From Phycomyces blakesleeanus NRRL 1555(-) (Eukaryota > Mucoromycota > Mucoromycetes > Mucorales > Phycomycetaceae), in contig NW_017265147.1 of NCBI RefSeq assembly GCF_001638985.1, positions 527,545 to 591,544 of the forward strand: a DNA stretch of 64,000 nucleotides, read 5' to 3'. Every line of letters starts with the position of its first letter. Positions within the stretch are counted from its first letter, which is position 1. The notes below the pieces were generated by a model. That model was not told where the DNA came from, made no database searches, and was given only the letters and a program-made list of their open reading frames with translations. The position numbers were made by a program, and so were the translations under genes. Of this stretch, positions 1 to 10,658 are shown one piece after another.

Positions 1-158
1 ATCATCATATGAAATATAATCACTATCATGCATGCTAAATCTGTGTGTTAAATAATAAAGTAATCGGTAGACACCTTTGACTGAAATAGCTGAGGCTTTA
101 TATTATTTCCTTCAGACTTATTCTCAATTACAGCAGTAGTCAATACTCATTTACAACA
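1..158 (+). mobile_element. 3' part of an LTR (same family as 7491-8022)
   Basis: The first 158 bases match 7866-8022 almost base for base, with only scattered substitutions. Both copies stop matching exactly after the terminal ACAACA. The full copy at 7491 begins TGTTGT, so the LTR has perfect 6-base inverted ends. Here only the right-hand part lies inside the window; the rest of the LTR, or its element, lies upstream. No recognisable primer-binding site follows. Confidence 0.7.
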
Positions 159-1279
159 TTCACAACAAAAAACAGTACCAAAATATGATGACTATTGATT
201 AATATCTATGAAATTTGGGCTATCTAAATCTGGTTTTGCTGTTATTATAGAACAAATATTCGCAGAGTAATTTTTAAAAAAAGATATTAAAACACAGATA
301 TATAGAACACAAAAAATGATTGGTTTTTAGCTTAAGAACATTGATCTGATTTTGAAAACTCATAGAGATATTATATATATTAGTAGTTTAAATCTGGCTT
401 TAAAAAACCCATAAACCTTCATTTAACCTTCTCTTTTCAGTGTTACAAGATTTTCTTTTGTTTAACCAAGCTTACAAATTTCCAGTCTCATTCATCTATA
501 TCTATATCTTATCATTTTTTTATCAATAATTACAAATATAAATATCTCAATATCTTAATTAATAAACAGCATCTAAAGTCTACTCTATTTTTTCATTATA
601 AAACTTCGTGGAAGATTCTGCTCTGCTCTGCTCTTTGGCACTGACTGCACTGAGATTGAGAATCTGAAACTATACTTCGAATTTCTAGCTGTTGTCTAGA
701 CAAACACTCTTTACAATCAAACATCGTACATCACAGTCTCACTTGAACAGCTTTTTGTTGTAAGCAAAAAACTTTTAAGTAAGACCAAACCTTCTTTTCT
801 TTTTTATTTGGAAAAAAAATATCCAAGTCACAAAATTATAGAAAGAAAAATTCTCTAGGCCAATAATATTGCTTGGATACTATACCCTACTATATTTAGC
901 TTCCAATTTTTGTGGTGATAGAATTTTTTGTTTCATTTTGATTTTTTAGTAATTTTTTAATTATTATAGACCAAAAATGAAGTCACAATTACAAAAAATG
1001 CCCCTTTTTTCCTGTAGTGTATTGTCATGAGCATGTCATTCCTAGAATCTAAATTCTAATCTAGGCAATCCAATTCAATCCTTCTCAGAAATACTACACT
1101 TTGCTAGAAGTTTTCAATATCTGATAACTTCTAGCAAAATCTCTTTAAGATAGTATAAATACAAATTGCTTCATCGAAATAAGACATTATCTTTATTCTT
1201 CTGAAAAACTACTCTTGTGATATATTCCAGCTGCTTCAAAGGCAACTTCTAATCCCGACATATAACACTTATTTTAGTA
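159..1279. other. AT-rich non-coding stretch
   Basis: No open frame with coding character and no RNA gene is seen. The only identifiable content is a fragment near 910-1019 that resembles the MITE-like element at 22438-22636. The rest may be old element sequence or the 5' untranslated part of the LINE that follows. Confidence 0.5.
910..1019. repeat. Fragment of a MITE-like dispersed repeat
   Basis: The stretch ending CCTGTAGTG at 1019 parallels the right half of the element at 22438-22636. The shared string is of the type ATAGACCAAAAATGAAG..., followed by a T-run and TAGTG, with substitutions between copies. The matching left terminal repeat is not found, so this copy looks truncated. Confidence 0.5.
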
Positions 1280-1398
1280 TACTTCATGGCTTTCTCTGCT
1301 ATATAACTGGACCCCCCACAGGGAACTACCTCATAACTGGCTATACAAACACTTCACCAACTATTACAACACACATACTAGGACTCTCTTTTACCTAC

Positions 1399-2223
1399 GT
1401 GCCTACACTAACAAACACTATACCAACATTCTGCCATGCTATTATACTTGGGTCTAATGACCCTCTGACAAAACCTTGCACTTGGCAAGAAAGTACTAGC
1501 CAGTTCTCTATTTACTACACTACTCCTCCAGAAATCTCTCCTGAATTCATTGTTTTCTTTGACGCTCTGCTCCAGTTCTTTTTGCCTGGAAAAATCTTTG
1601 GCCTGAACCCTTCCAATAAAGCTGGAACTCTCTTTGAGCTCCACTTGAGCTCCAAAGATGTTTGTGCTCATGCTTGCTGTGTAGGCTTTTGATACAACAA
1701 CAAAACTGCTCTTGCCTTCCCTGCCATTGCTAGCTTATCTAAATTGTTTAAGCTGACTTTGTCAAAGCTCTCCCAATTCCCTCCTCAAGTGTATGCTACC
1801 TTGGATACCAAACTTTGTAATGCTCTCACGAAATATAACTATGTGCACAATATTTCCATTAACACATTGTTTGGGTTTATGGATAGAAGTGGACATGCAT
1901 ATGTGGAGCGTTCTTCATATGAGGAAGTTGCCCACCTTCCACTTTGCTTTAAAATGGATTTCGATGATAATATGACGTTCTTGACCACTTGGCTCAATAT
2001 GGGAGTCCATTGCACTCTATGTCAAACTATGGGTCATGACTATGACAACTGTCACAATCCACCAAAAGAAACTTACTTGTGCTATGGCTGCCATCAGGTT
2101 GGCCATTTTTGCTCTAAATGTCCTCGTGCTGCTGAAGTGGACAACCCATACAAATGGGATTACAAGGTTCCTGAACCGCATGGCCCTCATCGCACCACTG
2201 CCACCCGCAACACCACCAACTGA
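1399..2223 (+). pseudogene. LINE ORF1, CCHC zinc-knuckle protein, broken
   Basis: One reading frame runs from about 1399 to the TGA at 2221-2223, with a single in-frame TGA at 1690-1692. The C-terminal part has two textbook C-X2-C-X4-H-X4-C knuckles, CTLCQTMGHDYDNC and CYGCHQVGHFCSKC, as in Gag-like ORF1 proteins of LINEs that bind the element RNA. There is no convincing ATG context; the frame opens with GTG. The role is by family analogy. The next coding part (endonuclease) starts about 440 bases downstream. Confidence 0.75.
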
Positions 2224-2666
2224 CCCACTGTCACTCACTCTGGCTCACATTTGAAGAAGACCCTTCCCCCCTCCTTCACCACAGCCAATCTTTATGTTCT
2301 ACTTGACCCTTCCCTCTCTTCTGCTGGGCCTCAACACAACCCGCCAACACCACCAAAGCTGTACCTACCGATTCACATACCAAGACACCAAAAACACCTC
2401 CCCTCCCTTTTGAGGCGAACTTAGTTGATAGGGAAACACTCCCTGCTGATGATCTCATGCTCACCATTGACAACTTGGCAGAGGTGGAGACATACTTTGA
2501 GAAAAACTGCGAAGACGACTCTATGAAGGGTATTGAAGAAACTATCCTCCAATAATAATTATGATAAAAATTGCATCTATGAATTGCTGTGAATTAGCTA
2601 AAATTAACTACCCACAAATGTGCTCCCTATTTATAAGACATCTTTGATCCTGCGGAATCGATTTAC

Positions 2667-3290
2667 TTGCCCTTCAAAAAACTCATGCCAATACTGAACT
2701 TCTCCAACAGATGTTCCATACACAATTCCATGCCCAAGATTCCTTATGGTCTCTGCAATGTGGTATTGTTTCTCTTTCTCCGCACCTATCTTTTATTAAC
2801 CCTCTATTCAGCCCTTGTGGCCATTGCATCTCTACTACAGTCATACATACTAATAGTTCCATTGTCTCTTTCCATATATGCGTTGTTTATGCCCCAGCTT
2901 CCTACCAGGACTGCTTTTCTTTCCTATGCTCTCTTCTCAACTCTCCAGCACTACTTCCTCATCTCCTATCCTCATGCATACTTTTGGGTGACTTCAATTA
3001 CACCTACTGCACTACTTCTTCTAATCCTTGCCAGGCCCCTCCCAAATGGCTTAACTTTATTTCTAACCATTTTGTGGATTGCATTACATTAAGTGAAGTT
3101 TCTGCCCCAACCTTCCACTGACAACTTTGCTCCTTCTCTATAGACTATGTATTTGCTTCTTCTGTTCTTATCCCATGTCATCAGTCCTCTTCTGTGTTCT
3201 ATATATATTAGAATTGGTCTGATCATTGTCTAGTAGCTGCTACTTTTAAGTTCACTGTCAATGATGAAACAGGAAAGAGAATGTGATATG
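2667..3290 (+). pseudogene. LINE endonuclease (EEP/APE-like) domain, frameshifted
   Basis: Two overlapping frames share the match. The segment around 2711-3121 includes VVYAPASYQD and ILLGDFNYTY, the usual LINE endonuclease blocks. A later NWSDHCLVAA block (about 3213-3242) carries the catalytic S-D-H triplet. In active elements this domain nicks target DNA for target-primed reverse transcription. Frameshifts and a stop just before NWSDH show it is dead. A parallel copy occurs at 30100-30640. Confidence 0.75.
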
Positions 3291-3734
3291 CCAACTCTCA
3301 ACTTGCCTGAAATTTCACTTTCTGTACAGAATTTTATGTCTATATTTCTACTTCCTCTATATATATTCCCACAAGTCTAATAGGATAGATTAAAACACAT
3401 GCTTACAAAATTCATCAAGTTCTTTACTAGATGCTGCATACAGATACTCACTACACTGGAGGCCAGACTTCAAAGTAAATGTAACAAGTTGATCTACAAG
3501 TTCAGACAACAACCCGCCCAAAACTTCCAATTACCCATTATTGAAAGACAGTTGCAATAAGTCCAGCTGAAGAGAATGAAAATTCTTGCTCTGTGTGCAA
3601 GCAAACATTGGCAAGAGAATGGAGAGATCTCCGCAGGATATCTCAAGTAAACAGTTGCAGAATGCTATGCCAAAAAGAACATCACCAAACTATACCATCT
3701 CATCACTGACCACTTACACACTGAGCCTGATGGC

Positions 3735-5903
3735 ATGACTGAAGCTGCCGCTTCTTTCTACAATGTCCTGTATATATCTGAACCAATAGATCAACTAGCC
3801 ATAGACAATTTACTTCGCCACCTTCCCTATGATCTCTGTCTCTCTGATACTATATGTTCCTCTCTGACTGCTGAACTTTGCATCGAAGACATACGAGAAG
3901 GTGTGTCTTGCTCTCCACAAATAAGTAACCCAGAACCAGACAGCCTCCCTTATGAGATCCCCCAATTCGTTTTTTATCACCATTCTTGCTTCCAGTTGCT
4001 GACACAAATTTACAATGATGCTCTTAGTGGTGGCCAATTACCTTTATCCTGGCAAACAACATATATTTCTCTGTTGCCCAAGAAAGGAGATCTTTCATAT
4101 CTGAAGAATTGGCGACCAATTGCTCTGATCAATGCTGATGCCAAGGTTTTTACTCGGCTTCTCAATGCTCAAACAATCAAAGCTGCTGGAGTGCTTGTAT
4201 TTCCATATCAAAATGAATTTGTCTATGGCCAATTTATTGCTGATAATGATATTGTTATAAAGTTGGTTATGGACCATGCCAATTCTACTGGTCACTCTGG
4301 AATTTTTCTTCTCTTGGATTAGCAAAAGGCTTACAACTGGGTTCACCCTGACTATCTTCAACAAGTTCTTATAAAATTCGGCTTTCCTCCTTCAATTATA
4401 ACTTGCATCACTAACCTTTTCTTCTCTTTCGATCTTAAGATTAATGTAAACGGTTTTCTTTCTTGTCCTCTTTGTCAAGCACGTGGACTCAGACAGGGTG
4501 ACCCCATGTCCCCTGTTCTGTTTAATCTGGCCTTTGAACCACTTTGCACCAACTCATACATAGCCCTCAGTTTCCTGGATTTGAGATCCAGAGTACACCT
4601 GAACATCCCGCACCTTCACCCATAAAGCTACTCACTTATGCCATGATCTTCTGGTTTACCTCCCATAGATCCAGGACATGTCCCAATTGCAGCACCATCT
4701 TGCCACCTATGTCTCTGCTCCCAACGCATGTATCAACCTTCACAAGACCTAAGCTTTCTCTCTGTAAGGCAGACCTCATCCTCACTGAGTGAACACTTTT
4801 CACAGCTTGCAGATTATAGATTGGCATGATAGTTGCTCTCCAGAACCTTTCTGCTACCTTGGCTCTCCGATCATCTCCTCCCTCACCCAACGCAACTCCT
4901 TCTGCTCACAAATCCTGTCTAAGATAGAGTGAGCTTCACAGATCCACCTCTCCTGTGCCTTGTCCTTCCATGGTCATGCTACGGTCCTAAACTCTCTTAT
5001 ATTGTCAAAGCTCTGGCATGCTCTTCGTGTTGTATCTGTTCTTGGCACCTTCTTTACCAAAGCTTGCTCTCTCACATGTCACTTTCTTCAGTATCAAAGC
5101 TTCCTACTGATTAGACTTGACACTATATGTCTTCCCACAAAAATGGGCGGTTTAGGGTTTTTGAATCCAAAATTGCAACAAGGTGTCCTTCAGCTCCATT
5201 GGCTTCGACCTCTGTTCCAATCCACTTCATCTCCTTCTGGCCTGATAATGCCTTGGCTGCTATATCTTTTTTGGCATTGTCTGCCTGATGTCTATCCCCA
5301 TCTTCCTTTCATTTTTCCTGACCTCAGACACCCTCGATTCCGCACTTATACCAATCCTTTCTTTAATCCTTTTCCTTTTCTCATTCTCCACACATCCTCC
5401 GCAAAGTCCTTCAGCAGGTGGTTGATCATTATCTTTTCCTTCGCGCATTTGTCATTCGCACTTGCCTGCCTCAAAGTATCTTGACCAAACATTTCCCTGA
5501 CTTAATGACTCGCATGAGCACTGAGATTGACCCTTCTACACTTCTGTTGGCCCTCTCTCCTACCTTTTTTTTTTGGAAATGCTTGTCTACACGCCAATTC
5601 CGTTCCTCCTGTGAAGTAGCTACTTTTTCTATTGAGGATGTACTACACAACATATAAGCCATCAAATGGCATCAATTCTGGTCTTTTGTCCTTCCATATG
5701 CCTCTTTCAACACTTGGTTCTGGCTGCTTCACCACAAGATCTCATATCGATCAGTGCTGCATTACCGTATTCCCACCTTATTTCCCTCCCCTAATTGTTC
5801 ACTTTGTGGAACAGAAATTGACACTCAAGATCATTTTCTTTACGCATGTCCACTCAAGCTTCCTCTCTGGCACACACTCTGGCTCGCACATTTTGGCTTT
5901 TCC
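3735..5903 (+). pseudogene. LINE reverse transcriptase and C-terminal zinc-ribbon region, broken
   Basis: The frame beginning near 3735 contains ISLLPKKGDLSYLKNWRPI and ALINADAKVFTRLLNAQ, the conserved RT blocks of LINEs. Q-K-A-Y-N-W follows immediately after an in-frame TAG at 4320. RGLRQGDPMSPVLFNLAFEP lies near 4490. The FADD-type box is damaged (reads LTYAMIFWF). A C-terminal C-x2-C...H...C block typical of zf-RVT is visible near 5795-5850. Several frameshifts break the chain. Confidence 0.8.
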
Positions 5904-6713
5904 TCTGTTGTATCTAACATAATCGTAGATTTAAATTAAAAGTACAGACACTCAATAAATACGTCAAAGCTAATCGTAAGTACTTTTGTGCAAGTCACAA
6001 ATATTAAAAAAGATTAACTTATTTTATATATGATAGATTTACTCCATACTTCTTTACCTACTATCTCTTATATAAACTTAATTATAGTAAAGAATGATTG
6101 CTGAATCGGTTTGTCTAATAAAAAGTATATCTTTCTTAATCAATTTCTCGAAAAATAACACATTAACTTGTTTTTTTATGATATTTCTTCATTTTTTAGA
6201 AATTGCTCTCTTGATTGGCTGAATATGCTGTGACTTGCAGAAAAATACAGGATTTTTGGACCCAAATGAGCTTTTTTTGCAAACTTTCGGCTTTTGGTGA
6301 AAATTAAATGGGCAAAGTTCAAATATCATAATGGTGATATAAGACTGGATTTAAAATGACATTAATTCCTGAGGGTAGATCTTTACTTTGTCGTGATTGG
6401 GAGTCACAAATGTTCTTCTTGCAGCAGTAAAGAACTACTACAAGCAGGTACATGCATCTGCATAAAAACATTTTTCTTCTTCTATCTGTCTGTATCTCTA
6501 TCCATAGTTCTCTCATATAAATAGCTTCAAATTCTCTTGAATAAACATTATCTTTCACAAGCTCAAATTCTCTTTATTTCTCTTTTGTATTCAATCTGGT
6601 TGCCTAAGCAGTACTATCTCATCTCAAGCTCCACTTACATTATAACCTCTTAGTCACTCTTCCACTCAAACACAACTCAAGCATCTAAGAATAAAGCCAC
6701 CAATATTGATAAA

Positions 6714-7490
6714 ATGTCAGGATCCAGAATACCATCTGCTGATAACCAGAACAAAAAGACTGTCAAGAGATCTGGGCACCCACAGCTCACCAGGTCTACA
6801 CACATTTGTGATCTTATTATTGAAAAGAGTGCAAACCATTTCAAGACTCCCACACAGATTTCCTGAGAGCTTGATATTCCCAGACAGACAGTCTGTGGAA
6901 TTATAAATAAGTTTGAAAAGACGGGAACAATTGAATACCAGTCATTAGGTGGTGACCTTAGAAGTATCATCCAGGACCATCATTAACAATTTATTGTCAA
7001 CGCTGTTGATGAAAACAACACCATCACCCTAGAGGAATTAAAGATTCTACTTTTAGAAGAGTTTGACAACATTCAGAGCATCAGTGTATCCACTCTGTGC
7101 AACTTTCTAAATAATGTTGATAGGATTACACTGAAGAGGTCGACTCCAATAGAAGAGAAGAGAAACGATGAAGAGACTTGTCACAAAAGAAAGGATTTTA
7201 TATTAAGCCTTCAACCTGAGGGGATTTTGTACAATCATAATTGTATTTTTATCGATGAGGCAGGGTTTAATATCAATATGATTAAAGGTCACACTCGATC
7301 AAAAGCTGGCGCACCAGCCTTTGTTAAAACTAAAATCAAGAGAGCAACAAACGTGACGATTCTATTTGCTCTTTCAGCAGAAGGCGTTGAATCATGTCAT
7401 GCAAAGATTGTGAAAGGTGGCACTACAGGTAAGCACTCAAAGGAGCAATATAAAGCATCTTTTTATCTATGTTTTTTCTATAAAAGTGGC
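6714..7490 (+). pseudogene. Tc1/mariner-type transposase, N-terminal two thirds, broken
   Basis: From ATG 6714 the frame reads MSGSRIPSADNQNKKTV, then a helix-turn-helix region (T-P-T-Q-I-S...LDIPRQTVCGIINKF). The catalytic-core block CIFIDEAGFNINMIKGH contains the first DDE aspartate, followed by VTILFALSAEGV. In-frame stops lie near 6867 (TGA) and 6984 (TAA). The frame is truncated at 7490 by the LTR, losing the second and third catalytic residues. In the family this protein cuts and pastes the element at TA sites. It is clearly inactive here. Confidence 0.75.
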
Positions 7491-8022
7491 TGTTGTGGTG
7501 GTTGAAGTTGAAGAAGTTTTTAAGAGGAAGAATTGAAGATTTGAGATTAGGAACAAAGATTCGTGAGAACTTGTGTAGGTTTTGTTTATTGAGAAAGATT
7601 TTGTATCAAAGTTTGACCAGGTTCCTACACTGAACTACTACTGCTATTTATATTGTTTTGGATTGGGAAAATTATATGACTGGGGTCAGGTAATCGATCC
7701 TATCTGAGTCTTAATCAGAGCAACGTGATCTTGAGATAATTAATATATGATTAATTATATACATGTGTGTAGTCTCAATGAAGTATTAACATCGAAAGTA
7801 AATGTGTTTATGAGTTATAATTATGCTTATAATAATCCACTGATGTATCCCATATTATGGTGATATCATCATATAAAATATAATCACTATCATGCATGCT
7901 AAACCTGTGTGTTAAATAATAAAGTAATCAGTAGACACCTTTGACTGGAATAGCTGAGGCCTTATATTATTTCCTTCAGACTTATTCTCAATTACAGCAG
8001 TAGTCAATACTCATTTACAACA
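7491..8022 (+). mobile_element. Solo LTR, 532 bp
   Basis: The ends are TGTTGT (7491) and ACAACA (8022), a perfect 6-base terminal inversion as expected for LTRs. The right approx. 157 bases are repeated at 1-158, where the match stops at the same terminal base, fixing the 3' boundary. Flanks are GTGGC on the left and ATATC on the right. These differ, so this is not a simple solo LTR with an intact 5-bp target duplication. Confidence 0.65.
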
Positions 8023-8187
8023 ATATCATCACCAAGCTAAATACAATATCTATATAAACACACAATACTAATAGCAATAGAACATGATCTCTTTTCTGAT
8101 TCTTTCACTTCTAATAAAACAAATTCTCACCGTACTCTTGTCTGCACTTGTTTTATTTTACATACCATTTTTCTCCCATATATAACA

Positions 8188-8605
8188 CCCCCCAATCCTC
8201 TGACATTCACAATGCGCTAAACAATTTTTCCTTCCCTCCCCCCTTGATCCCACTTCGCATCCTGCCTCAATTCTTGGCTCTGTTCTTTTAGCCTTGTGGG
8301 GACATCACTGGGCTTTCATATTCGATCAATCACCTTTCATTGCCGCCAATGTCACTACCACTGACAATTCCCTACTTTCCTGCTTACAATCTGAAGAAAA
8401 CCTTGATCAATGCCCTTTCCCTGTCTAAGTTCATCGCGTTTCTTCGTTTCCACATTTTTTTTACATTCCATCTACAACTTAAAATACAGAATCCCCAAAA
8501 ACATTTAAATAATAGAAAAACCAAAAACAAGTTGTGGCGTCTCTTAAGCATTTTGGACAAGAGTCCCATCAATAAACCAGAGCTCCGCTCCATAGAAACA
8601 AAAAA
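8188..8605 (+). mobile_element. LINE copy 1, 3' end
   Basis: This block matches 33372-33790 of LINE copy 3, including the GCCTTGTGG...GATCACTGGG segment and the 3' untranslated string that reads AAGTTGTGGCG, CAAGAGTCCC and CCAGAGCTCC. It continues copy 1 after the composite insertion. It ends in an A-rich stretch and runs straight into a Ty3-type integrase remnant. Confidence 0.8.
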
Positions 8606-9116
8606 CCGTAGTGAAAATGAACCACACCTTTGGGACAAATATCTTCCCTTTATAACATTTGCAATGAATACCTCAAGACAAACATCGACCAACTAGTCGC
8701 CTCTTGAAGTAATGTTTGGAAGACAAGCAACGCTCTCAACAACAGCAGAACTTAAATATCCAAACATGCAGACTAATACAACTAAGTCATGGATTGCATA
8801 TCTAAATCATTACTTACCTATCATCCAGAAAGATATTCGAATTGGTGTCCAAAAAGCCCAACAAAGACAATAGCATCACTAAAACCAAAATAGAAAAGAG
8901 AGAGTTAACCTCAAACCTGGTAGCATAGTTATGAAGATTAGACCAAAGGAAACCAGTAAATTTCCGAAGGCAAAGTTTACTGGTCCTTGGAAAATAAAAA
9001 AGCAGATAAACAAAGAAGCTACTAGTTTCTTACTAGAGGATACTAAGAAGACAAAGCGCACCACAACTGCTCACTATGAACAATTATACCTTTTTCTACA
9101 AACACTAAACCCTTAA
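8606..9116 (+). pseudogene. Ty3/gypsy integrase C-terminal remnant
   Basis: A single frame with several stops reads WDKYLPFITFAMNTSRQTST, then an in-frame TAG at 8695, then SPLEVMFGRQA. Further on comes NLKPGSIVMKIRPKETSKF and AKFTGPWKI, ending at TAA 9114-9116. The N-T-S-R-Q-x-S/T and F-G-R-Q-A blocks, and the later G-P-W/Y-K-I block, are the standard C-terminal integrase region of Ty3/gypsy Pol. All upstream domains (protease, RT, RNase H) are missing, apparently cut by LINE copy 1. A purine-rich run, AGAGAGGGAATGA, follows and may be the polypurine tract. Confidence 0.75.
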
Positions 9117-9251
9117 CTAGAGAGGGAATGATGTGACAGTAATGTATATTTTCTTAAATAGAATTATCCCAAATAATGTTTCTTGTCACAATTATCATTT
9201 ACAATAAAGTCAGAGATTCTTCCAATATAGCAACTATTACAACTGATTATA
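9117..9251 (+). mobile_element. Possible start of the 3' LTR of the Ty3-like element
   Basis: Directly after the integrase stop comes a polypurine-like run and then TGTGACAGTAATG, the expected place for a 3' LTR. No second copy is available to define its ends, so the assignment is positional only. Confidence 0.3.
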
Positions 9252-9284
9252 CTAGAAAAAAACCTTTAGAAAGTAGATTGAATG

Positions 9285-9610
9285 TTCAAATTCACTTGGG
9301 ACAGTTGAGGGTAGAATGACAGCAAAGATATTAAGACGAAAGGGGAATAATGATATAGGAAAATTGTCAATTTCGCTTGGGACAGTCCAGACAGGTAGAA
9401 CAGCAAGACACAACAAGATGAGATAGAAGAAGAATATAGAAACACAATTAATTTCACTTGGGAAAATCAAGGCAGGTGGTCAGCAAAATAAAAAAAGATA
9501 AGATAAAAGAGAAATAGGAGAACACGGTTGATTTCATTCAGAACAATCACATAGGTAAAAAAGAATAGAAAGAAGATAAAAGGAAATGGGGTTTGTGAAC
9601 AGATATATTT
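9285..9610. repeat. Degenerate tandem repeat, approx. 81-bp unit, four copies
   Basis: The marker string TTCACTTGGGACAG or a close variant recurs at about 9291, 9372, 9453 and 9533, i.e. every 80-81 bases. Each is followed by a similar A/G-rich body (…CAGGTAGAACAGCAAGA…). Units differ at many positions. It sits between the Ty3 remnant and EXO84, and may be part of the LTR. Confidence 0.7.
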
Positions 9611-10658
9611 GAATTTAATGCGATGTATGATTGCTTTTCTACGGGTCAGGCAGAAAGTAATTCAGGGACAGTGATTTTAAGAGAAAGAATGGGATACAGA
9701 AAGAGAAATTGATAATGGTAATACTGAAAAATTGTAGTGTGAGAAAATGAAATGCGAATATTAATGGGTAAATTATGCAAGAAATACAAGTATATTCTGA
9801 AGATGTGGATGGAGATAAATTATAATGGAGGAATGTATGGTGTGTGTATACAATAACTGTAGGGAAGAAACTGGAAAAGGAAATGGGAAGATGTATGTAA
9901 AAAGGGTAAAGATGCCAAAAGGAGAATATATGCAGGAGATAAAGTGGAAGTGATAATAAAGGTAAAAATAAATATAAAAATGGGATTATAAAAAAATGTG
10001 ATAATATGAAGTGATTATGTAAATGATGAACGAGAAAAATGGAAGAGGGAAACGATCGGAGAGGAAGAAAAAAAATCAGGATGGTCGAAACTGGAGAACA
10101 CACAACACCCGTGTCAGTTTTTTACCGAAAGCTGCTGTTTTTGTTTTTTTTTGGAAATTACGACAGCTTTTTTTTACCGTGTATACCATGGGCGGGCAGT
10201 TACCACATCCTCAGCCGTTGTCGAGTTGTCGGCAAAATCACCATTGGTCAATTGCCACTTTTTGGTCGATTGACACTTCAGTCCATGAGCACCTTTGGAA
10301 ATCTGGATTTCCTTATTTGATATCAAAATTTTCCCTTGGTGTTGCCAGCTTTTCTAGACCTTTTATTCTGTCGCACATCGTCTCCATGAAAAAATCCTTC
10401 TCTTCTCAATCCTAGTGGAAATGGAAGAAGACTAGCCTATTAGAGCTGATTAAAAAAAATGTTTTTTTTCGCCCTGTTTTGCCTTTTTTTTTAACTTTTA
10501 TTGTCTGCACCAACTGTATTAAATTCAATTTTAGTTATTTTTATTTATTTTTTACAAATCCGCATAGCAATCCTGCAGGTGAACCGATCACGTGCTCAGA
10601 ATGCTTAAATAATCAAAGACAATTCTCATTTTTATAGCGAAGTGTGGTGTAGTGAAGT
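9611..10658. other. Non-coding stretch upstream of EXO84
   Basis: 9611-10100 is strongly purine-rich on the plus strand and holds no gene signal. The interval 10100-10658 has T-runs and AT-rich sequence and presumably includes the EXO84 promoter. No defined regulatory motif was recognised. Confidence 0.5.

Larger units (their letters stand above)
1280..5903 (+). mobile_element. LINE (non-LTR retrotransposon) copy 1, main part
   Basis: This is a degraded non-LTR retrotransposon. In order it shows an ORF1 with two CCHC zinc knuckles, an AP-type endonuclease, a reverse transcriptase and a C-terminal zinc-ribbon region. It is interrupted near 5903 and its last approx. 415 bases continue at 8188-8605; this is shown by alignment to copy 3, whose 33372-33790 matches 8190-8605. 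Stops and frame breaks occur in all three parts, so it is inactive. The 5' edge is uncertain. Confidence 0.85.
5904..8187. mobile_element. Composite insertion (Tc1/mariner relic + LTR) inside LINE copy 1
   Basis: Alignment of copy 1 to LINE copy 3 shows that the sequence between CTTTTCCTC (ends 5903) and the CCTCTGACATTCAC block (about 8193) is extra. The insert holds a Tc1/mariner-type transposase relic (6714-7490), then an LTR (7491-8022), then about 165 bases of unknown origin. The transposase is cut off where the LTR starts and its 3' half is absent beyond the LTR, so an insertion was followed by a deletion or recombination. A clean target duplication is not visible. Confidence 0.65.

Noticed and set aside
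9639..10103. 154-codon open frame on the minus strand, rich in Phe, Ser, Leu and Pro
   Set aside because: It is the reverse of a purine-rich stretch; composition is that of low-complexity antisense and there are no domains or neighbours to support a gene.
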